IMG/VR virus record: IMGVR_UViG_3300021389_000082
Location: 1 to 33,811 of that record
Reading direction: 5' to 3' (one strand)
DNA: 33,811 nt
From: a virus
The notes below the pieces were generated by a model, which was not told the origin of the DNA, made no database searches, and saw only the letters and a list, made by a program, of their open reading frames with translations. Both the position numbers and the translations under genes were made by a program. Below, in pieces: positions 1 to 8,069 of this stretch. Each line of letters opens with the position of its first letter. The first letter of the stretch is position 1.

Positions 1-2
1 GT

Positions 3-929
3 GCGTTTACTTCTACTACGATTGATGCGACCAAGCTGACAGGTGACTTACCAGCAATTAGTGGTGCTAACTTAACTGGAGTTGGAGTTGCTGGTATTAC
101 ATCTAGTGCTGATGCTACTGCTATAACAATTGATTCAAGTGAACAGGTAGGGATAGCAAACACAAGTCCAAACTCTTATGATGCAGAAGCTAAAAATTTA
201 GTTGTAGGAAGTGGTACTGGTCATCAAGGTATGACTATTGTTGCTGGTACATCAAGTAAATCTAAAATTCATTTTGCAGATGGCACAGGTGCAGCAGCTT
301 ATAAAGGAATGGTACATTATGACCACAATGCAGACACGCTTAATTTAGCAACTTCGGGAAATGACCGCCTAAGTATTACTTCTTCTGGAAATGTAGGAAT
401 TGGCGGAACTCCCGGAGATAAACTTGATGTTTTTGGTGGCGTTGGAATGTTTAGAAGAAGTGATGTTAATAGTGGTTCTGCTGAAAGAATAGTAGCATTT
501 AAAGATGGTAGTAACACAGAAAGAGGAAGCATTAAAATTAGTAATTCCGCAGTTACATACACTACAGGCTCAGACTACAGACTAAAAGAAAATGTAGATT
601 ACACTTGGGATGCTACAACAAGACTAAAACAACTCAAACCAGCAAGATTTAATTTTATAGCAGATGACACTAATACTCTTGTTGATGGCTTTATAGCACA
701 CGAAGTATCAAGTGTTGTACCTGAAGCAATTAGTGGTGAAAAAGATGCTTTTCAAGTATGGGAGGCGTTTGAAACTTTGCCTGAAGGAGTATCTGTTGGA
801 GATAATAAACTTGATGATGATGGAAACAGAATTCCGCTAATGCAAAGCATAGACCAAAGCAAACTTGTACCTTTACTGGTCAAAACAATACAAGAGTTAG
901 AGGCTCGTATAGCTGCACTGGAGAGTTAA
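3..929 (+). CDS. Tail fibre/spike with C-terminal S74 intramolecular chaperone (5' end outside window)
   Basis: The frame is open to the left edge, so the gene begins outside the window; 308 residues are visible and any internal ATG (for example 231) is not the true start. The upstream part is low-complexity, Gly/Ser/Thr/Ala/Asp-rich beta-fibre sequence with repeats of the type seen in trimeric fibres. From about 570 the sequence reads SDYRLKENV, the hallmark of the Peptidase_S74 domain, followed by LKPARFNF and DGFIAHEVSSVVPEA and ending in a short heptad-like helix (LVKTIQELEARIAALES). In known members this domain trimerises the fibre, then cuts itself off at the Ser of the SDxRLK motif using a Ser-Lys pair. 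It is therefore probably the host-recognition fibre of the virion. The call of domain is firm; the receptor is unknown. Confidence 0.93.
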   Translation, partial: AFTSTTIDATKLTGDLPAISGANLTGVGVAGITSSADATAITIDSSEQVGIANTSPNSYDAEAKNLVVGSGTGHQGMTIVAGTSSKSKIHFADGTGAAAYKGMVHYDHNADTLNLATSGNDRLSITSSGNVGIGGTPGDKLDVFGGVGMFRRSDVNSGSAERIVAFKDGSNTERGSIKISNSAVTYTTGSDYRLKENVDYTWDATTRLKQLKPARFNFIADDTNTLVDGFIAHEVSSVVPEAISGEKDAFQVWEAFETLPEGVSVGDNKLDDDGNRIPLMQSIDQSKLVPLLVKTIQELEARIAALES

Positions 930-930
930 A

Positions 931-1497
931 ATGACAAAACAAGTTAAAGCATTGCTGTTTGGTGTTTGTATTGCGTTTGGTATTCTTACAATACCAGATG
1001 CTTTTGCTGCGACTGAAACTGTAATAACACAGGACACAACTAGTACGGTTACAACTAACGGTAATCAAACTACCACAGTTAAGTCGCCTCCGCCAAGTGC
1101 AATAGCACCTCAATTTGGTGGAAGTAATTCAGACTTATGTACAATATCTTCAAGTGGATCGGTGCAAACACAGATACTAGGTATCTCGTTAGGCGCAACG
1201 TATACAGAAGATAATTGTCTTAGACTTAAGAAAGCACAGAAGCTTTACATGTTTGGCATGAAGGTAGCTGCGGTTTCAGTTATGTGTCAAGACCCTGACG
1301 TGTGGGCTGCTATGATGTCAGCCGGGACTCCTTGTCCAATAGATGGACTTATAGGAGATGAAGCTAAGAGAGCGTGGGCTGTTAAGACAGACGCAATACC
1401 AATGCCGGAGGAACAACATGAAGCTACTGCACAAGAGAAGCGTGATAAAGCCCTTAATATTATGGGTACTGTTGCTGCTGCCTTCTTATTCTTTTAG
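931..1497 (+). CDS. Exported four-cysteine protein of unknown function
   Basis: 188 residues beginning one base after the tail-fibre stop codon. Residues 1-26 form a Sec signal peptide (hydrophobic core about 8-20, cleavage site AFA just before residue 27), so the product should reach the periplasm. A Ser/Thr-rich linker (27-56) leads to a compact domain with four cysteines (C70, C96, C119, C135) that could form two disulfides, including the block VAAVSVMCQDPDVW. The tail end (177-188) is hydrophobic. I do not recognise a named family, although similar proteins beside tail fibres in marine phage genomes feel familiar. It is the first of five consecutive exported proteins. The downstream gene starts inside it, 80 bases before its stop codon. 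Confidence 0.8.
   Translation: MTKQVKALLFGVCIAFGILTIPDAFAATETVITQDTTSTVTTNGNQTTTVKSPPPSAIAPQFGGSNSDLCTISSSGSVQTQILGISLGATYTEDNCLRLKKAQKLYMFGMKVAAVSVMCQDPDVWAAMMSAGTPCPIDGLIGDEAKRAWAVKTDAIPMPEEQHEATAQEKRDKALNIMGTVAAAFLFF
1407..1412 (+). promoter_or_regulatory. Ribosome binding site deciding the start at 1418
   Basis: GGAGGA lies five bases before the ATG at 1418, inside the upstream coding sequence. It selects that ATG over the one at 1358, which lacks a comparable site and would put charged residues before the signal peptide. Confidence 0.75.
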
Positions 1498-2308
1498 TAA
1501 TTACTACACGTTTGGTTACACAGGCAACGCTGCAGCAGACGGTTTAACTTGGACTATGAGTACAAATGTACTTGGTATTCCTACTGATGAAGGCATGGAC
1601 ATTAGTGGTGTTCTATACAATTACAATGTTGTTAAGAATGTTGAAGATGATTTTGTAGTAACAGTACAAAATAAAGACAAAGAAGACGGTTACATATTTC
1701 AAGATACAGAAGACTGGTCTGGCAAGCACGGTATGAGAATACAAAAAGTTATACCACTGCCTTACACACCAATAGAAAATATAGGTGAGGGTAGTATAGA
1801 AACAACAGGTACAGGTACTGTAGAAGATGCAACTATTTTATATATGTATAGATGGGATGAATGTCGTAACCCACAGAACAATGAGAATTGTCCGGGGTAT
1901 GTACCGATTATTCCAGAGATACCTAACATAGATGTATATGATGCATTAGAAGATGATGCAGTAGATGATGCTACTGAGGAAACTGACAAAGAACTATACG
2001 AGAAAGAAAAAGAAGAAGATACTGAAAACAGAGACAAAGAAGAAGAAGATGAAGATCGTTTAGAATTAGCGATGGCTGCGAGTGAGAATGCTTTAACAAT
2101 AGCTAATACGGCTACACAAGCATCTGTTTTACAAACTATGAATGCAGCGACCAATGTTAATTCTTATTATGTTGCAAACATTTCTGGTGGAGTATACAAA
2201 GATACTACCTCTTTGGAAGGTGGAAAAATAGTAGACAATAAGAAAGTTTTTAGAAGCTTATCACAAGACAAATTACATAATACAATGATACGGGAGCAAT
2301 ATCAATGA
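1418..2308 (+). CDS. Exported protein with acidic coiled-coil segment
   Basis: 296 residues if started at 1418. This start has a GGAGGA five bases upstream and gives a clean signal peptide (KR-rich n-region, LILWVLLLL core, cleavage near SYSFS). A longer frame from 1358 exists but spoils this. The mature part begins with an aromatic, beta-like domain (about 28-165), followed by a strikingly charged stretch at about 171-224 rich in Asp, Glu and Lys, then an Ala/Asn/Thr helix. The gene overlaps its upstream neighbour by 80 bases in another frame and its downstream neighbour by ATGA. No family is recognised. The acidic coil may be an oligomerisation stalk. It belongs to a cassette of exported proteins placed between the tail fibre and the putative lysis genes. 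Confidence 0.8.
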   Translation: MKLLHKRSVIKPLILWVLLLLPSYSFSNYYTFGYTGNAAADGLTWTMSTNVLGIPTDEGMDISGVLYNYNVVKNVEDDFVVTVQNKDKEDGYIFQDTEDWSGKHGMRIQKVIPLPYTPIENIGEGSIETTGTGTVEDATILYMYRWDECRNPQNNENCPGYVPIIPEIPNIDVYDALEDDAVDDATEETDKELYEKEKEEDTENRDKEEEDEDRLELAMAASENALTIANTATQASVLQTMNAATNVNSYYVANISGGVYKDTTSLEGGKIVDNKKVFRSLSQDKLHNTMIREQYQ

Positions 2309-2829
2309 ACAAATTAATTACTCTAGGATTAATAATAGGGCTGTCAGGCTGTGCGTTATTAATGCCTAAAGAAGTTGCAGCAGAAAACATCGACATTACG
2401 GGAACTGTACAAAGCAGATGTACTGTGAATACAGATACACCGGGTGTTTATGGAAACCCTAATGCATATACGTTAACAACTGCACCTGCAAGTGCAGGGC
2501 AAAAACCTATTGTGCGTGTAGATACAACTCTAGCTAATGCTTACAATGCACAGATTAGTTATCCTACTTCTTTTGCATCTAGCCCTAGTTTAGGAGATAC
2601 AATAGCTTGGACAGGAGCTGTTGCAGTTGTACAGACTTCATCGTCTGACATGTCGGGATATCAAGCAGGTAGTACAACTACAGGTGCTGTTAGGACTTAT
2701 CCTTTAAGTATAGCAGGAACAACTTGGTTTGAAATTGAGTCAGAAGCCACATATGGTGGTGGACAGAACAAAGCATTTCCGGGCGGTTCTTATACGGCTC
2801 ACGTTGTAGCAGAATGTATCGCTCAATAA
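2305..2829 (+). CDS. Exported pilin-like/adhesin-like protein, possible lipoprotein
   Basis: 174 residues with start overlapping the previous stop (ATGA). The N-terminus has a signal peptide ending in LSGC (C16), which fits a lipobox; an alternative signal peptidase I site is AA just before E27. The mature chain begins IDITGTVQSRCTV (C39) and ends YTAHVVAECIAQ (C171), with beta-rich Ser/Thr/Gly sequence between. A cysteine after the first strand and a closing strand of the form GxYxxxVxxxC resemble fimbrial subunit and spore-coat-protein-U-like domains. The similarity is by eye and weak. The next gene has a short domain that could be a chaperone-like Ig fold. It could act in the envelope of the infected cell or be a virion decoration. 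Confidence 0.78.
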   Translation: MNKLITLGLIIGLSGCALLMPKEVAAENIDITGTVQSRCTVNTDTPGVYGNPNAYTLTTAPASAGQKPIVRVDTTLANAYNAQISYPTSFASSPSLGDTIAWTGAVAVVQTSSSDMSGYQAGSTTTGAVRTYPLSIAGTTWFEIESEATYGGGQNKAFPGGSYTAHVVAECIAQ

Positions 2830-3185
2830 TACTAATAGCGCTGTTGTGTAGTAACGCAATGGCGCACGAAATGACTCCGACATATCCTAAATGGAAAATT
2901 ACAGCACATAATGGTATATACAAAACCACTATGGAAATGTTTAATAGCCGAACAGATGTAGAATGGTATGAGGTTGGCGTGTTTGATGATGATTGGAAAC
3001 CAATACGCTTTGTAACTAGTTACAGAGTTTTTAAATTAGAATACTTAGGTGCTACTAAGTTTGATGTTTATATTAATTCAAAAGATAAAGACAGAGCTGA
3101 ATACATATGCTCTAAATCTAAACTCAAAAATAATAGCAATGATAGACCTATGGTAGAATCTAGAATATGTTCGAGGTTTAAATGA
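2814..3185 (+). CDS. Small exported protein, Ig-like domain suspected
   Basis: 123 residues; signal peptide at 1-17 (cleavage after AMA). It overlaps the pilin-like gene by 16 bases and the next gene by ATGA, so translation is probably coupled. The mature domain is about 105 residues, aromatic and beta-rich (WYEVGVFDDDWKPIRFVTSYRV), with two late cysteines in YICSKSK and RICSRF that may pair. The length and strand pattern would suit one immunoglobulin-like domain such as the N-terminal half of a periplasmic pilus chaperone, but the second domain and G1-strand features of true chaperones are not visible. Function unknown. Confidence 0.78.
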   Translation: MYRSIILIALLCSNAMAHEMTPTYPKWKITAHNGIYKTTMEMFNSRTDVEWYEVGVFDDDWKPIRFVTSYRVFKLEYLGATKFDVYINSKDKDRAEYICSKSKLKNNSNDRPMVESRICSRFK

Positions 3186-3604
3186 ATAAACTACTCTATA
3201 TTATATTACTAACATTAAGTTGCACAGCAATGGCTGACAGTAACTCAATGACTTTCTCTTTGCCTAGCGCACCTTCTAGTTCTGGAACAGACAAGATTCG
3301 AGCAGGCGATTTAGATTGTAGTAATAGTATAGGTGGATCAACTACGTTTGAAATGGGATTTACCGGGGTGATTAATAACGCAACCGTTCCTATTATTGGA
3401 AAACCGTTAGACGACTATCCACAAACTAAAGACTTAGGATTGTATGCTCGTATTATTATTCCTTTAGATGGACCAAGCGAGCGTATTAATTGTAACACTT
3501 TGTATCAACTAGAGCTACAGCGTAGACGACTTGAAGTAGAAAAGCTTAGAGCTGAAATTGAAATGTTAAAATCACTACAAGGTAGTGGGGAGTTTGATAA
3601 CTGA
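3182..3604 (+). CDS. Exported protein with C-terminal coiled coil
   Basis: 140 residues; signal peptide 1-18 with cleavage after AMA. The mature part has a Ser-rich opening, a beta-like core with one cysteine in AGDLDCSNS and another in RINCNTLYQ, and a strongly heptad-patterned charged helix at about 107-135 (LYQLELQRRRLEVEKLRAEI). A helical tail in the periplasm could oligomerise the protein or bind a membrane partner, and the following gene encodes a membrane-anchored coiled coil. The start overlaps the upstream stop and the stop overlaps the downstream start (TGATG). I do not recognise a family. Confidence 0.78.
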   Translation: MNKLLYIILLTLSCTAMADSNSMTFSLPSAPSSSGTDKIRAGDLDCSNSIGGSTTFEMGFTGVINNATVPIIGKPLDDYPQTKDLGLYARIIIPLDGPSERINCNTLYQLELQRRRLEVEKLRAEIEMLKSLQGSGEFDN

Positions 3605-4071
3605 TGGATGATTTAGAAAAGAAAATTAAAGAAGTTGAAGACTTACCTAACAAGCAAATCAAAGTAAAAGGTTTTAAGTTTAGCGGTGCTAGTATTATGG
3701 CATTGTTTGCTTTAATATCAACAATACTTGGATCGTTGTATGGTGGCTTTTTACTCTATCAAAAAGTAGAGGCATTAGCTTCATTAGATTTAGGCGATAT
3801 TAGTTCGTCTATGGCTAAGACTTCTGCTGAGGTATTACGTATCGAAGAACATGCTAATGCAATTAAGATAGAGTTAAAGAAAGACATGACTGATTTAAGA
3901 AATAGTCAATGGAATTTAGAATCAAAGGTAGATGGTAAGTTACAGTCAGTAGACACTAAGCTTACTAACTATGATACTAAATTAGATAGATTTGAAATAA
4001 AAGTAGAGAAAGTAAAAACGGATATTGAGAAACGTATTCAAGAATCTTTAGATAACCCACTTGCAAACTAG
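3604..4071 (+). CDS. Membrane-anchored coiled-coil protein (lysis or virion-associated candidate)
   Basis: 155 residues: a short charged N-terminus, one transmembrane helix at about 28-52 (GASIMALFALISTILGSLYG), then a long amphipathic coiled coil at about 78-150 rich in Lys, Asp and Leu. No signal peptidase site follows the helix, so it probably stays as a membrane anchor with the coiled coil on one face. This architecture resembles inner-membrane spanins, but the expected small outer-membrane lipoprotein partner is not obvious. The next two genes also encode membrane proteins, which is the main reason to consider a lysis module. Confidence 0.75.
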   Translation: MDDLEKKIKEVEDLPNKQIKVKGFKFSGASIMALFALISTILGSLYGGFLLYQKVEALASLDLGDISSSMAKTSAEVLRIEEHANAIKIELKKDMTDLRNSQWNLESKVDGKLQSVDTKLTNYDTKLDRFEIKVEKVKTDIEKRIQESLDNPLAN

Positions 4072-4077
4072 GACATT

Positions 4078-4284
4078 ATGGACGAAGACAGAAGAGTACA
4101 AATACAACTTGACAAACATACTACGCAGATAGCTAAGTTGTTTAGCAAGATTGATGATACTAACGATAAGATACAAAAGATATTTAATATGTTAAACCAA
4201 ATTAGGTACTTTATATATGGAGGCTTTGCTTATTTTTTAGCGTCTGAGGTTGGTATGTTTAATTTATTACAGTTAGTAGCATGA
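4078..4284 (+). CDS. Small coiled-coil/transmembrane protein
   Basis: 68 residues: a heptad-patterned N-terminal half (about 10-42, with HTTQIAKLFSKIDDTNDKI) and one transmembrane helix at about 44-66 (YFIYGGFAYFLASEVGMF). The arrangement is the reverse of the preceding gene (coil first, helix second), so the two could meet through their coils. It could be a haemolysin-XhlA-like lysis accessory, which has the same size and order of parts; this is structural resemblance only. Confidence 0.7.
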   Translation: MDEDRRVQIQLDKHTTQIAKLFSKIDDTNDKIQKIFNMLNQIRYFIYGGFAYFLASEVGMFNLLQLVA

Positions 4285-4296
4285 AGGAGATGACAC

Positions 4297-4734
4297 ATGA
4301 TAGCACTTTTAACTAACATAGCACCAATAGCCCTTGGGTTTGTTGGTAAGTTGTTTGCATTAAAAAGTCAAGCAGCACAAGAAAATCAAAAGTTGATGAT
4401 GCAACAATTTGCAGTCAGAGACAAATCAATTAATGATGCAAGAGCTGCAGCAGACAAAGAAAGTCCAATGGCTGCACTAAACAGACGAGTAATTATATTT
4501 GTTATATTGTCTTTAATTATATTTACACAAGTAGCACCTGTATTTTTTAATGTGCCAACTGTAATTCCTACTGTAATTGAAGGAGCAAGCTTATTTGGTT
4601 TTGAACTTACACCAGATACTGTTGAGTATGTAACTGTACAAGCTGGTGCTGTTTTAAAGTTTGATGAAGTATTTGCATGGGCAACTATGATTATAGAGTT
4701 TTACTTTGGAGCACAATTAGCAAAGGGGAAATAG
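4297..4734 (+). CDS. Three-helix membrane protein, holin candidate
   Basis: 145 residues, preceded by a good ribosome binding site (AAGGAG). Hydrophobic segments lie at about 1-23, 64-84 (VIIFVILSLIIFTQVAPVFF) and 126-142, separated by a polar Gln/Ala/Asp-rich loop and a loop around ELTPDTVEYV. The size and three helices suit the three-transmembrane holins of phages and gene transfer agents (PF11351-like), as does the pattern 'N-terminal helix, KxSPMAALNRR, helix'. No endolysin gene sits next to it in this window, so the lysis role is inferred. Alternative: a virion membrane protein. Confidence 0.72.
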   Translation: MIALLTNIAPIALGFVGKLFALKSQAAQENQKLMMQQFAVRDKSINDARAAADKESPMAALNRRVIIFVILSLIIFTQVAPVFFNVPTVIPTVIEGASLFGFELTPDTVEYVTVQAGAVLKFDEVFAWATMIIEFYFGAQLAKGK

Positions 4735-4735
4735 A

Positions 4736-6292
4736 ATGCCTTACGAAACAAGTCCAGAGATTGATTTTTCAGCCATCGGTTTAGTTGTTGATGTGCCGGC
4801 TAACGCTGTGCCTACTGGTGGTTGGAGTAATTCTCTTAACGTTAGAGCAAAGAATGATTCAGTACAAGGCGTTAATGCTTTTGAAAATGATATTGTTTTG
4901 CATCCTACAGACAGTAACATTGCGAATGGAGAAGCTAAAGCAATTTGTCAATTTACACCTGCTGGCGGAGACAATCTTGTCATTGCTTATATTGTAAAAG
5001 GTGTTAATGGTAATGGTTCTGTAGTCTTATATGACACAGGAGGCTCTGGTAATAGTCGATGGAATGATGTTACAAATGCAACAGCAGATCAAGTGTTTAC
5101 ATTTGACGATGATTATCCACCACAAATATTTGTGTTTAATGAATTGTTAATTGTTAATCCAGCAACAGATGCACCGCCACAGTTTACTAATGCTTCGGTT
5201 GGTGCTGGAAGTTTAGCAGAGTTACCTAACTGGATTAATGACAGCAGCAGTCAACCAATTATATGTAGAGTTTTAAAAGGCTTTAACACAAGGTTGATAG
5301 CTATGAACGTTAAAGAAGAGCATGGTGCTGGAACAAGTGATGATGTTTATCAACCAATTGATTTATTATTTTCTTCTACAATTACAACAATAGCATCTTT
5401 AGCTGCAGTACAATGGACTGCATCTTCTACAAATACAGCAGGTGATGCGTTTCTTAATGATACGCCCGGCAAGATATTAGATGGAGGACAGCTAGGTGAA
5501 TTCTTTATTGCTTACAAATCAGATAGTGTTGTAAGAATTAGAGAGACTGGAGACAGTTTTGTACTTGCTATAGAAAGTATATTTGAAGACGATGGTATAT
5601 ACTCAACCAGATGTTTTGCTAATATAGGAAACTCACAGCATTTAGTTGTTGGTAATTATGGTGTGTACATACATGACGGGCAATCACAAAAACAAGACAT
5701 TGCTAAAGATTTATTTAAAGATACTATGTATGCTTTAGTTAAACCAGCAGAGCGTAACAGAGCTTTTGTGTTTCAACAAACAAGAGACAAAGAAGTTTGG
5801 TTTTGTTTACCAAGCACAAGTAATAGCACAACAGGTTGCGACATAGCTTTTTGTTATGACTATGATTCTACTAAAATACACAAACGTAGCTTACCGGGAA
5901 TAACTGATTTGTTTGAAACAGAATTAAATGGTGAGCTTAAAATATTTGGTACAAAGTCTGGAACTACATTGCAAACATTATCTAATACAGTGTTAGAAGC
6001 CAATGGATTTTTTGAAAGAACAGATGATAATCTTACTAACAATAGCATTATGAAACATATTAATCGTATTCATGTAACTGCTAAAGGAGCTTGTAAGCTT
6101 GCAATTACTGGAACAAAAAATTTAAGTGATTCAAAGTCATATACTGATATTGCATTTAATCCTGCAACAGATTACAAGGTTGACACTAGAACGTCTGGCA
6201 GATTTATGAATTTACGTGTGACTATGAATGGTGCAACTAATCCAGAATTAACTAAATTACAATTTGACATTAAGGTTATAGGAGTTAGATAA
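4736..6292 (+). CDS. Tail hub/nozzle-like structural protein
   Basis: 518 residues with a good binding site (AGGGGAA) before the ATG. The opening (PEIDFSAIGLVVDVPANAVPTGGWSNSLNVR) is a pattern I know from many podovirus structural proteins of this length. The rest is beta-rich with repeated blade-like stretches (for example FVFNELLIVNPATDAPPQF, HLVVGNYGVYIHDGQS, VWFCLPSTSN), consistent with a beta-propeller of the kind found in tail nozzle or tail-stabilisation proteins (P22 gp10, T7 gp12). That fold assignment is inference. No cysteine pair, signal peptide or membrane helix is seen. It ends in TAATG shared with the next gene, which encodes a fibre-like protein. Confidence 0.78.
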   Translation: MPYETSPEIDFSAIGLVVDVPANAVPTGGWSNSLNVRAKNDSVQGVNAFENDIVLHPTDSNIANGEAKAICQFTPAGGDNLVIAYIVKGVNGNGSVVLYDTGGSGNSRWNDVTNATADQVFTFDDDYPPQIFVFNELLIVNPATDAPPQFTNASVGAGSLAELPNWINDSSSQPIICRVLKGFNTRLIAMNVKEEHGAGTSDDVYQPIDLLFSSTITTIASLAAVQWTASSTNTAGDAFLNDTPGKILDGGQLGEFFIAYKSDSVVRIRETGDSFVLAIESIFEDDGIYSTRCFANIGNSQHLVVGNYGVYIHDGQSQKQDIAKDLFKDTMYALVKPAERNRAFVFQQTRDKEVWFCLPSTSNSTTGCDIAFCYDYDSTKIHKRSLPGITDLFETELNGELKIFGTKSGTTLQTLSNTVLEANGFFERTDDNLTNNSIMKHINRIHVTAKGACKLAITGTKNLSDSKSYTDIAFNPATDYKVDTRTSGRFMNLRVTMNGATNPELTKLQFDIKVIGVR

Positions 6293-7716
6293 TGGCTAAC
6301 ATGACTGAAACAGAGCTTAGAAGAAGACTTAAAAAGTTAGAATCAGAGCCAACTGCAAGCACTGCTTTAGTATCAAAGGTAGGAGACCAGTATGAATACG
6401 ATAAAAACTTTATCTATATTGCTTATGCTTCTGCTTTGGCTAACCTTTCTTCTGGGAGTATTACTAATCAAAGTGATGCTACTGACTTTCAATTTACTCC
6501 ATATACAAAAACCGGAACACTAATGCCTTTTAGAGGCTACTTTATTAATAAGTCTATATATCAGTCAGGCGATCCAACAGATTATACTTGGGAGTCTACG
6601 TCAGGTAGTGCAGGTTATACATCTACTGAAAGAGCATATACAACTAGTACTGGATTACAAAACACTTTAGGTAATCCTACTAAACCCGGCAGTGGTGTTG
6701 GTTGGACTACATTAACTACAGGTACAGCAATACCTGCTACAGCAACTTATTATGCAAGACGATTTACTTTAACCACTACTGATGGCGCAGTTACTTCTGC
6801 TTGGGATATTGAACCAGTAGGAAAACACATTGATACAACAGTAGTATCTGCTAGTGGTATTAAAGCAACTAACATGGATTTAGACGGTGCATTAAATGTA
6901 ACTGCAAACAATGGCTCTATATTATGGGGTAAAACAGGTTCAACAGATACTGTTAATACAGGATTGTTTTTAGGTCGTGACGGAAGCGGTAATCCTAGAA
7001 TTGTATTTGGTAACGCAAGTAGTTTTATTAATTTTGACGGAACAGATGTATCACTTGTTAATTGTGACGTAGATAATAATGCTGGAACAAATGCAGTAAT
7101 TATAACTAACACATCAAGCACAACTACATATACAATTGGACCAAACATAGCTACTATAAACATCCAGTTATCTGGAGGCGGAGGTGGCGGTGGTGGTGGG
7201 GAAGGAGATTTTGGAGAAAATGGAACTGCTGGTGGAGCATCTTCTGTTGTAGTTTATCAAGCAAATGGAAGTGTTCGAAGTGGAACAGGTGCTTTAAATA
7301 TTTCAGCTGCAGGTGGTAGTGGTGGAATACAAGGTGCTGTAAGTGGTAATACAGGTGGAACAGGTGCTAGTTTTACTCACGGTTCTGCTACTGAGCCTCC
7401 ATTTACAGATGCTGCAGGTGGTGCAGGAAGTACACACGTATCTGAACCAGCGTCTAGACCTGTAGCTAGTAATGGAGAAATACCCTCGGCTGGTGGTGGT
7501 GGTGATGGTCGATCTGGAAGCCAAAATTCTGGTGGAGGAGGTGGTGCAGGATCTTATAATTCTACTACTTATACTGTTGTAGATACTACAGATTATCTTG
7601 TTGTTACTGTTGGCGCTGGAGGAGAAGGTGATGACAGATATGTTAACAATCCCGGTGACGATGGTGGTGGCGGTGATGGTGGACGTGGAGTTGTAAGACT
7701 TCAAGGAGCTACATAA
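6292..7716 (+). CDS. Fibre/adhesin with glycine-rich tip domain
   Basis: 474 residues starting at TAATG. Residues 1-25 are a charged helix (TETELRRRLKKLESEP), which may dock or trimerise. The middle (about 30-290) is beta-rich Thr/Ser sequence with phage-fibre phrases such as SAWDIEPVGKHIDTTVV and SGIKATNMDLDGALNVTANNGSI. From about residue 292 the sequence is dominated by Gly runs (first run of nine Gly, then GGTGAS, GGGGDGRSGS, GGGGGAGS, DDGGGGDGGRG) separated by short variable polar segments. This layout matches glycine-rich adhesin tips such as T-even gp38, where polyglycine helices pack and the loops between them touch the receptor. The homology is not proven. A second receptor-binding protein beside the S74 fibre is likely. 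Confidence 0.82.
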   Translation: MANMTETELRRRLKKLESEPTASTALVSKVGDQYEYDKNFIYIAYASALANLSSGSITNQSDATDFQFTPYTKTGTLMPFRGYFINKSIYQSGDPTDYTWESTSGSAGYTSTERAYTTSTGLQNTLGNPTKPGSGVGWTTLTTGTAIPATATYYARRFTLTTTDGAVTSAWDIEPVGKHIDTTVVSASGIKATNMDLDGALNVTANNGSILWGKTGSTDTVNTGLFLGRDGSGNPRIVFGNASSFINFDGTDVSLVNCDVDNNAGTNAVIITNTSSTTTYTIGPNIATINIQLSGGGGGGGGGEGDFGENGTAGGASSVVVYQANGSVRSGTGALNISAAGGSGGIQGAVSGNTGGTGASFTHGSATEPPFTDAAGGAGSTHVSEPASRPVASNGEIPSAGGGGDGRSGSQNSGGGGGAGSYNSTTYTVVDTTDYLVVTVGAGGEGDDRYVNNPGDDGGGGDGGRGVVRLQGAT

Positions 7717-8069
7717 TGTTTACTATAATAGACGACAAACACAAAGATGTTTTATATACTGGTTTAAATGTAGAGCAAAGACAAGCTAAACTTAAACCAG
7801 ACAATCGATTCTTACTTACAGAAAGTTACGATACTACACCACAAGTAGGTAAAACTAAATTAGATACAACTACACACGATTTTGTTTTAATGACATGGAC
7901 AGAAGTTAAAGCGTGTAGAGATAGAATACTTGCTGCTTCTGATTGGAGAGACTTGCCTAGTTATGCAGGCTCTGATCAAGCAGCATGGAGAACATATAGA
8001 CAAAAGCTGAGAGACCTTCCACAAGATTACACTAACGTGGAGGATATTGTATTCCCAACGGAGCCATAA
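7716..8069 (+). CDS. Phage tail assembly chaperone-like protein
   Basis: 117 residues starting at TAATG. The second half reads ACRDRILAASDWRDLPSYAGSDQAAWRTYRQKLRDLP and ends with a Phe-Pro motif, the recognisable signature of the small tail assembly chaperone family (Phage_tail_APC, PF16778), usually found just after a tail fibre gene as here. The N-terminal half is a short beta domain (about 1-60). It probably helps the fibre fold or attach and may be absent from the mature virion. Confidence 0.82.
   Translation: MFTIIDDKHKDVLYTGLNVEQRQAKLKPDNRFLLTESYDTTPQVGKTKLDTTTHDFVLMTWTEVKACRDRILAASDWRDLPSYAGSDQAAWRTYRQKLRDLPQDYTNVEDIVFPTEP

Noticed and set aside
1358-1417. Upstream start for the acidic coiled-coil gene
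   Set aside because: No good binding site and it adds 20 charged residues before the signal peptide; 1418 is better supported.
3182-3604. Curli secretion (CsgF/CsgG-like) gene
   Set aside because: Size and signal peptide are compatible, but the characteristic opening of CsgF and the CsgG fold pattern are not visible.
7303-7704. 133-codon minus-strand frame rich in Ser, Thr and Ile
   Set aside because: It is the complement of the GGT-rich glycine repeats of the fibre gene; composition is an artefact and no binding site is present.
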